Positions 58,970-64,000 of a stretch of DNA of 64,000 bases are shown in pieces; the stretch's first letter is position 1, and every line of letters starts with the position of its first letter. Below the pieces are notes generated by a model that saw nothing but the letters and a program-made list of their open reading frames with translations, was not told where the DNA came from and did not search any database. Source of the stretch: Avibacterium sp. 20-132 (lineage in GTDB: Bacteria; Pseudomonadota; Gammaproteobacteria; Enterobacterales; Pasteurellaceae). The stretch covers positions 2,088,001-2,152,000 of the forward strand of contig NZ_CP091456.1 in NCBI RefSeq assembly GCF_023611925.1. The letters are read 5' to 3'. A program made the translations under genes and the position numbers.

Positions 58970-59701
58970 ATGTTAAAACGTCTTTCATTATATACCTTAT
59001 TGCTTTGCCTTGTGCCTTTTTTTGCGTGGCTAACAAACTGGCACTGGCAAGGGGATGAACATAACACCGCTTTTGATACATTTCTCTATTTTTTAACCGA
59101 AACAGGTAGCATACCTTACGCAATCATTACCTGTGCCTTGTTTGCGTTGGCATATTTTTTCTGTATCAAAGACAAAAAGCAAGCCCTTGCGGTAATTAGC
59201 GTAATGGCACTTTCTGTTGCAGTTACGCAAGGGGTGAAATCTGCGTTAAAAACGGTTTTTGCTGAGCCTCGTCCTTTTATTGTGCAATTAGCCGAAAAAT
59301 CAAGCGTCAGCCCAGAATATTTTTATGATCAGCCACGTAATGTACGAGCGCAAATCGTATTGGATTATTACGCAGATAAACCTCAAATTAATCCCCATCT
59401 TGTTCATCATCGCAGTAAAGAAACGGGGTACTCCTTCCCATCAGGGCATAGCATTTTTGCTGCCACTTGGCTAATGCTTGCTGTTGGCTTCGGGCAGTTG
59501 CTAGGGCGGAATAATAAAGGAATGAAATGGCTCACTGCTGGCATCACCGTTTGGGCAGTATTAATGCTGATAAGCCGTTTACGTTTAGGAATGCATTATC
59601 CCATTGATTTATTGGCTTCCGTGTTGCTCGCGTGGGTATTTCATTGCGGATTATTTGATTGGATCAAAAATAAACCGATTTTCAACCGCACTTTGCAATA
59701 A
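58970..59701 (+). CDS. pgpB: Phosphatidylglycerophosphatase B (PAP2 family)
   Basis: The 243-residue inner-membrane phosphatase has the three PAP2 motifs: [21 protein letters not shown] and [12 protein letters not shown], with the catalytic histidines in the second and third. About six membrane helices are visible. PgpB dephosphorylates phosphatidylglycerophosphate and undecaprenyl pyrophosphate at the outer face of the inner membrane. It is divergent from ribA; the two start codons are about 70 bases apart and share a promoter region. Confidence 0.9.
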   Translation: MLKRLSLYTLLLCLVPFFAWLTNWHWQGDEHNTAFDTFLYFLTETGSIPYAIITCALFALAYFFCIKDKKQALAVISVMALSVAVTQGVKSALKTVFAEPRPFIVQLAEKSSVSPEYFYDQPRNVRAQIVLDYYADKPQINPHLVHHRSKETGYSFPSGHSIFAATWLMLAVGFGQLLGRNNKGMKWLTAGITVWAVLMLISRLRLGMHYPIDLLASVLLAWVFHCGLFDWIKNKPIFNRTLQ

Positions 59702-59712
59702 TAAAGTGCGGT
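59686..59712 (+). terminator. Inverted USS pair at end of pgpB
   Basis: AACCGCACTTT (within the last codons of pgpB) and AAAGTGCGGTCAG pair around GCAATAAT. A T-run follows shortly. The stop codon lies in the loop. Confidence 0.55.
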
Positions 59713-59743
59713 CAGATTTTTAATTGTTTTGTTGAGGTAAAAA

Positions 59744-60658
59744 ATGTTATACGGATTTGATATTGGTGGCACAAAAATTGAACTTGCCGTATTCGATGAA
59801 AAATTGCAAAAACACTACTCCGAACGGGTAGATACGCCAAAAGAAAGTTATGAGCAATGGCTTGATACCCTTGTTAATTTAGTGAAAAAAGCCGATGAAA
59901 AATTTGGTGAAAAAGGCACGGTTGGGCTAGGCTTACCGGGTTTTGTAAATCACGAAACAGGTTTAGCGGAAATCACCAACATTCGCGTGGCAGATAATAA
60001 GCCCATTTTACGTGATTTGAGCCAGCGTTTAGAGCGTGAAGTACGGGCAGAAAATGATGCCAATTGTTTTGCCTTGTCAGAAGCGTGGGCGGAAGAAAAT
60101 CAGCATTACCCAAGTGTGTTAGGGTTAATCTTAGGCACGGGCTTTGGCGGTGGATTAGTCGTTGATGGCAAAATTTACTCAGGGCAAATTGGTATGGCGG
60201 GTGAACTTGGTCATATGCAACTCAATTATCACGCCTTAAAATTGCTTGGCTGGGATAACGCCCCGATTTATGAGTGTGGCTGTGGCAACCGCGCTTGCTT
60301 AGATACCTATCTTTCAGGGCGAGGCTTTGAGATGCTCTACCGTGATCTAAAAGGAGAAAGCCTATCCGCCAAAGAAATTATCCAACGTTTTTACGTGAAG
60401 GATCAACGAGCGGTAGCATTTGTAGAAATGTTCGTGGAACTTGCTGCCATTTCTATCGGCAATATCATCACTGCTCTTGACCCGCATTTAATCGTACTCG
60501 GCGGTGGTTTATCCAACTTTGATTATCTCTACGAAGCGCTACCTAAAGCCCTACCTAAACACCTACTGCGTAGTGCCAAAATTCCTACTATTAAAAAAGC
60601 CAAATACGGCGATTCAGGTGGCGTACGAGGTGCGGCAGCGTTGTTTCTTTCGCATTGA
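59744..60658 (+). CDS. nagK: N-acetyl-D-glucosamine kinase
   Basis: The 304-residue ROK-family sugar kinase has the ATP-binding [29 protein letters not shown] with the catalytic aspartate, [20 protein letters not shown], the ROK zinc motif [15 protein letters not shown], and [20 protein letters not shown]. NagK phosphorylates GlcNAc recovered from cell wall or host glycans. The sequence and length match Pasteurellaceae/enterobacterial NagK more than other ROK kinases. GAGGTAAAAA precedes the ATG. Confidence 0.93.
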   Translation: MLYGFDIGGTKIELAVFDEKLQKHYSERVDTPKESYEQWLDTLVNLVKKADEKFGEKGTVGLGLPGFVNHETGLAEITNIRVADNKPILRDLSQRLEREVRAENDANCFALSEAWAEENQHYPSVLGLILGTGFGGGLVVDGKIYSGQIGMAGELGHMQLNYHALKLLGWDNAPIYECGCGNRACLDTYLSGRGFEMLYRDLKGESLSAKEIIQRFYVKDQRAVAFVEMFVELAAISIGNIITALDPHLIVLGGGLSNFDYLYEALPKALPKHLLRSAKIPTIKKAKYGDSGGVRGAAALFLSH

Positions 60659-61065
60659 TATTTCGGGTCTGTATTAGATTAATCATTGTGTTAGGCTATA
60701 AAAATGAAGATAACTTAGTGATTAATGTAAGGCATTTATACAAGTAGCTATGTGGGGATTTGAGGAGAATGAAGCTATACTAGGTTACTAAATAGAGCGC
60801 TTTAGAATTAATTGTTTTCCTTATTTTTTAATGAATTAAGAGACAATTAGTGGGGTAAAACTTATGCAAAGTAATAGTTAAAACATATAACGGAATTGAT
60901 AAGAAATCTTTTTAGTTATGTATAAAAGAATATAAACTTGGGTATAAAGTTTGTATGCTTAAAGAAGTTAAAAACTCAAAATATCGCATAACAAAACCCC
61001 CGCATCCCATTTTTTATGATAAAATCCGCGCCTATTTCCCATAACATTAAACAATAGGATAGATT
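60659..61065. other. Gene-free 407-bp gap before ribH
   Basis: The stretch is very AT-rich and has stops in every frame. I see no conserved FMN-riboswitch core, no hairpin terminator of note and no USS. A TATGATAAAAT at about 61014-61024 could serve as the -10 region for the ribH operon. Confidence 0.5.
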
Positions 61066-61539
61066 ATGAAAGTATTAGAAGGCACGATTGCCGCACCAAA
61101 TGCGAAAGTTGCGGTGGTAATTGCACGTTTTAACAGTTTTATTAACGAAAGTTTATTAGAAGGCGCATTAGATGCGTTAAAACGTATTGGTCAAGTCAAA
61201 GATGACAATATCACTTTAGTGCGCGCCCCCGGTGCTTATGAATTACCTTTAGTTGCTCGTCGCTTAGCAGAAAGCAAAAAATATGATGCGATTGTTGCAT
61301 TAGGTACTGTGATTCGTGGTGGTACAGCACATTTTGAATATGTTGCAGGTGAAGCGAGCAGTGGGCTAGGACAAGTAGCTATGCAGGCAGAGATCCCTGT
61401 GGCGTTTGGTGTTTTAACAACGGAAAATATTGAACAAGCCATTGAACGCGCAGGCACTAAAGCGGGTAATAAAGGTGCAGAAGCGGCTTTAGTTGCTTTA
61501 GAGATGGTGAATCTATTGGCTCAAATTGATAACGCATAA
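61066..61539 (+). CDS. ribH: 6,7-Dimethyl-8-ribityllumazine synthase
   Basis: The 157-residue enzyme makes the lumazine precursor of riboflavin. Family segments are [60 protein letters not shown] with the catalytic histidine, and [30 protein letters not shown] precedes the ATG. Its stop overlaps the nusB start as TAATG, the usual ribH-nusB coupling. Confidence 0.97.
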   Translation: MKVLEGTIAAPNAKVAVVIARFNSFINESLLEGALDALKRIGQVKDDNITLVRAPGAYELPLVARRLAESKKYDAIVALGTVIRGGTAHFEYVAGEASSGLGQVAMQAEIPVAFGVLTTENIEQAIERAGTKAGNKGAEAALVALEMVNLLAQIDNA

Positions 61540-61982
61540 TGGCTGAATTTGTGATGAATGATAAAGTAAAGAAACCAAGCCAACGTCGTCGCGCAAGAGA
61601 ATGTGCCGTACAAGCATTATATTCTTGGGATATTTCACAAAATCCTATTGATGAAGTGGAATTAGCTTTTGTTACCGAACAGGATATGCAAGGCGTGGAT
61701 ATGCCTTATTTCCGCAAATTATTACGTCAAACAGCCGAAAATATTGATACGGTGGAAGCCGCAATGACGGCTTATTTGGATCGTAGCCTTGAGGAATTAG
61801 ATCCCATTGAGCGTGCTATTTTGCGTTTAGCCGTGTATGAGCTGAAATTTGAACGAGATGTGCCTTATAAAGTGGTGATTAATGAGGCAATTGAAGTAGC
61901 AAAAGTTTTTGGTGCGGATGATAGCCACCGCTATGTGAATGGGGTATTGGATAAAGTCGCCCCAGCGTTATCACGTAAATAA
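61539..61982 (+). CDS. nusB: Transcription antitermination factor NusB
   Basis: The 147-residue all-helical protein has [20 protein letters not shown], the basic N-terminal RNA-binding segment, [20 protein letters not shown], and [20 protein letters not shown]. NusB with NusE binds boxA to prevent early termination in rRNA operons. The ATG at 61539 overlaps the ribH stop; a second ATG five codons later (61554) matches the usual NusB start equally well. thiL follows 21 bases later. Confidence 0.96.
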   Translation: MAEFVMNDKVKKPSQRRRARECAVQALYSWDISQNPIDEVELAFVTEQDMQGVDMPYFRKLLRQTAENIDTVEAAMTAYLDRSLEELDPIERAILRLAVYELKFERDVPYKVVINEAIEVAKVFGADDSHRYVNGVLDKVAPALSRK

Positions 61983-62003
61983 TTATTTCATGGAAGGGTT
62001 GTA

Positions 62004-63029
62004 ATGAGTGAAGGTGAATTTGACTTAATTAAGCGTTATTTTACAGCCTCTAAGCGCCCTTCTCGTAAAGATGTCATTCTGGCTATTGGCGATGATTGTG
62101 CCATTACTGAACATCGGCAAAATCAACGTATTGCCATTACAACGGATACGATGGTAGAAAATACCCATTTTCTGCCTTCTATCTCTCCCGCTGATCTTGC
62201 TTATAAAGCTGTCGCAACAAATTTGAGTGATTTGGCGGCAATGGGCGCTGAACCAGCTTGGTTTTCTCTTGCATTAACACTCCCTCATATTAATCATTCG
62301 TGGTTACAGGCATTTAGCCAAAGTTTCTTTGAAATCCTTGATCATTATAATGTTGATCTGATCGGTGGTGATACCACCAAAGGTGCTTTACACGTGATTA
62401 GCATTACCGCACAAGGGATTATTCCCAAAGGGAAAGCATTATGTCGCCATAGTGCCAATGTGGGTGATTGGATTTATGTATCAGGTACACTTGGTGATAG
62501 TGCTGGTGGGTTATCATTATTACTCAATTCGCCTAATGCGGTGAGAAATCAAAGTGCGGTGCAAAATTTGTCTAATTCTGAACAGGATTATTTAATTAAG
62601 CGTCATCTTCGTCCCACACCAAGAGTGTTACTTGGATTAGAATTGGCGGTATCATCGCTTGCGAGTTCAGCCATTGATATTTCCGACGGTTTGATCGCTG
62701 ATCTTGGGCATATTTTAGCGCGTAGTCAATGTAGCGCGGTGATCAATGTAGATAAACTTCCTTTATCCAAAGCATTAATTAATACGTTTGGTTTAACTAA
62801 AGCGGAGCAATTTGCCTTAACTGGGGGGGAAGATTATGAACTCTGTTTTACTGTGCCAGATGATTTGCGTGCAAAATTAGATCAACACTTAAGTCATATT
62901 GGCGTGAATTACACTTGCATTGGACAATTACGTGCTTTGCGTCCGGCTAACAAAAAATCCATTCAACTTCTACGCCATGGCGTAGAAGTGGCAATGCCAC
63001 AGAGCTTAGGTTTCGATCATTTTAAATAA
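62004..63029 (+). CDS. thiL: Thiamine-monophosphate kinase
   Basis: The 341-residue enzyme phosphorylates thiamine monophosphate to the active diphosphate. It has the PurM-like fold: GEFDLIKRYFTASKRPSRKD, AIGDDCAITEH with the metal-binding aspartates, TTDTMVENTHF, KAVATNLSDLAAMGAEPAWF, DLIGGDTTKG and SSAIDISDGLIADLGHILAR. GGAAGGG precedes the ATG. It is about 15 residues longer than E. coli ThiL. It lies in the ribH-nusB-thiL-pgpA order common in gamma-proteobacteria. Confidence 0.95.
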   Translation: MSEGEFDLIKRYFTASKRPSRKDVILAIGDDCAITEHRQNQRIAITTDTMVENTHFLPSISPADLAYKAVATNLSDLAAMGAEPAWFSLALTLPHINHSWLQAFSQSFFEILDHYNVDLIGGDTTKGALHVISITAQGIIPKGKALCRHSANVGDWIYVSGTLGDSAGGLSLLLNSPNAVRNQSAVQNLSNSEQDYLIKRHLRPTPRVLLGLELAVSSLASSAIDISDGLIADLGHILARSQCSAVINVDKLPLSKALINTFGLTKAEQFALTGGEDYELCFTVPDDLRAKLDQHLSHIGVNYTCIGQLRALRPANKKSIQLLRHGVEVAMPQSLGFDHFK

Positions 63030-63035
63030 AAGATT

Positions 63036-63545
63036 ATGCAAAAAATTCAACAAGATCCGCGTCATTCTCTGCGATTAACGAACCCAATTCACTTGCTTGC
63101 CGTTGGGTTTGGTTCAGGTTTGCTTCGTCCCGCCCCCGGAACTTGGGGAAGTTTAGCCGCCACATTAATCGGTGCGGCACTTTTGCAGGTAATGCCGTTA
63201 AAAATCTTTCTTTTTTTCACCGCACTGTGTTTTATTGCAGGTTGCGTTATTTGCCAGAAAACTGCTGATGATATGGGCGTACACGATCACGGTGCGATAG
63301 TATGGGACGAATTTGTTGGTATTTTTATGGTGCTTGCTGTGTTACCAGAAATCAATGTGCTATGGTGTACAATAGGTTTTGCCGTATTTCGTGTTTTCGA
63401 TATTTTAAAACCTTATCCTATCCGCTATTTTGATCGTAAGTTGCAAAGCGGATTTGGCATTATGATTGATGATGTACTGGCAGCAATTTATAGCATTATC
63501 GCAATACATCTTTGTTTATCTGTTGTTATGGGGAGTCTTATTTAA
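63036..63545 (+). CDS. pgpA: Phosphatidylglycerophosphatase A
   Basis: The 169-residue inner-membrane enzyme removes phosphate from phosphatidylglycerophosphate. Segments typical of PgpA are LLAVGFGSGLLRPAPGTWGS, CQKTADDMGVHDHGAIVWDE with the acidic active-site residues, FRVFDILKPYPIRYFDRKLQ and GFGIMIDDVLAAIYSIIAI. It starts 6 bases after thiL and its stop overlaps the next start codon as TAATG. Confidence 0.95.
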   Translation: MQKIQQDPRHSLRLTNPIHLLAVGFGSGLLRPAPGTWGSLAATLIGAALLQVMPLKIFLFFTALCFIAGCVICQKTADDMGVHDHGAIVWDEFVGIFMVLAVLPEINVLWCTIGFAVFRVFDILKPYPIRYFDRKLQSGFGIMIDDVLAAIYSIIAIHLCLSVVMGSLI

Positions 63546-64000
63546 TGTGGACCGTATTATTCGTTAATCTTGTTGGTTTACTTAGCCCAGGGCCAGATTT
63601 CTTTTATGTAAGTCGCAAAGCGGCCAGTGAAAGTCAGCGTAATGCGATTGCAGGCGCAATAGGTATTGGATTCGGTATTTTATTTTGGGCGACTTTAGTT
63701 ATTTTTGGGCTAGCTATAATTAATCGAACCAATTACCTCGTACAGTATATTATTATGTGTTTAGGGGGAGGTTATTTAGCTTATTGTGGTATCAAGATGT
63801 TGCAAGTAACGAAAAATGCACAGCTAGCTACGCTAAAACCACATCAAGAAATACATCACCCTATTTCACGTGAAATTATGAAAGGATTATTGATCAATCT
63901 GAGCAATGCTAAAGTGATCGTTTTTTTTAGTAGTGTGATGTCAGGCTTTATGGCAAGCATATCAAATAATACAGAAATTATGTTGATCATTCTCCTATTA
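63545..64000 (+). CDS. LysE/RhtB-family amino-acid exporter, truncated by window edge
   Basis: An open frame begins at the ATG overlapping the pgpA stop and runs off the window end (152 codons visible). It encodes LFVNLVGLLSPGPDFFYVSR, the N-terminal signature of the RhtB/LysE family (the SPGP motif), then helices GAIGIGFGILFWATLVIFGL and MCLGGGYLAYCGIKMLQVTK, and the GLLINLSNAKVIVFFSSVMS motif. Members export threonine, homoserine, leucine or related amino acids. Substrate cannot be told. The coupling suggests it belongs to the thiL-pgpA operon. Confidence 0.88.
   Translation, partial: MWTVLFVNLVGLLSPGPDFFYVSRKAASESQRNAIAGAIGIGFGILFWATLVIFGLAIINRTNYLVQYIIMCLGGGYLAYCGIKMLQVTKNAQLATLKPHQEIHHPISREIMKGLLINLSNAKVIVFFSSVMSGFMASISNNTEIMLIILLL

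Noticed and set aside
58900..59067. N-terminal extension of RibA
   Set aside because: It runs into the divergent pgpB gene and has no similarity to RibA; a good ribosome-binding site marks ATG 58899.
60659..61065. FMN riboswitch or gene remnant upstream of ribH
   Set aside because: No conserved riboswitch core is visible and all frames have frequent stops without recognisable protein similarity.

Overview
The window is AT-rich chromosomal DNA from a member of the Pasteurellaceae. The clearest sign is the 9-base DNA-uptake signal AAGTGCGGT (complement ACCGCACTT). It recurs dozens of times, often as inverted pairs that form terminators between genes. This is the Haemophilus influenzae-type ('Hin') signal, so the source belongs to that half of the family. 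Gene content (citrate synthase next to sucABCD, B12-dependent MetH with a Btu-like uptake cluster, copper nitrite reductase) does not fit H. influenzae itself, which lacks citrate synthase. An Avibacterium/Pasteurella/Gallibacterium-like species is more likely, but I cannot fix the genus from sequence alone. No rRNA, tRNA or CRISPR array was recognised.

Layout. 1-5.6 kb: 3' part of sixA, cystine carrier tcyP, a CPA1 Na+/H+ antiporter, yafD, a RidA-family gene and a YwiC-like membrane protein. 5.7-6.3 kb: a DUF4760-like gene with a damaged 5' end. 6.3-10.3 kb: yjjI-yjjW-nupC (glycyl radical enzyme, its activase, nucleoside carrier) behind a CRP-like site, plus an unexplained nested hairpin. 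10.3-15.9 kb: topoisomerase IV genes parE and parC with an aniA/nirK copper nitrite reductase between them. 15.9-19.8 kb: letA-letB lipid-transport genes. 20.0-20.3 kb: two tiny overlapping membrane-protein ORFs. 20.5-26.2 kb: envelope block proQ-prc-L,D-transpeptidase-mepK-gloC. 26.3-28.8 kb: a Slam outer-membrane translocon and its probable surface lipoprotein, with long homopolymers in the promoter. 29.1-33.6 kb: a TAXI-type TRAP transporter and UspA, separated by a 267-bp foldback (MITE-like) element. 33.9-34.6 kb: a ComEA-like competence protein with a long lysine/alanine-rich region.

34.6-42.5 kb: divergent gltA and sucABCD with an ArcA-type direct repeat between them. 42.6-48.3 kb: a BtuB-like TonB receptor gene cleanly split by an IS30-family element with a 2-bp CT target duplication, then btuF/btuC/btuD-like ABC genes. 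48.3-50.3 kb: a PD-(D/E)XK nuclease-like gene frameshifted in an A10 tract and a HigBA-type toxin-antitoxin pair with a palindromic operator. 50.3-57.3 kb: metH, tilS, pdxY, accA. 57.5-58.9 kb: a Fic toxin, a 57-codon antitoxin ORF overlapping it, and ribA. 59.0-64.0 kb: pgpB, nagK, ribH-nusB-thiL-pgpA and the start of a LysE/RhtB exporter.

How the genes fit together. B12 import (btu cluster) lies close to metH, a B12-dependent enzyme, so the IS30 insertion in the receptor may affect methionine synthesis. gltA with sucABCD supplies the citrate and 2-oxoglutarate/succinyl-CoA segments of the TCA cycle, probably under ArcA control. Several loci look switchable or recently changed: an A10 frameshift, poly-T and poly-C tracts upstream of a surface lipoprotein, an IS30 insertion, a foldback element inside an operon, and two toxin-antitoxin modules.
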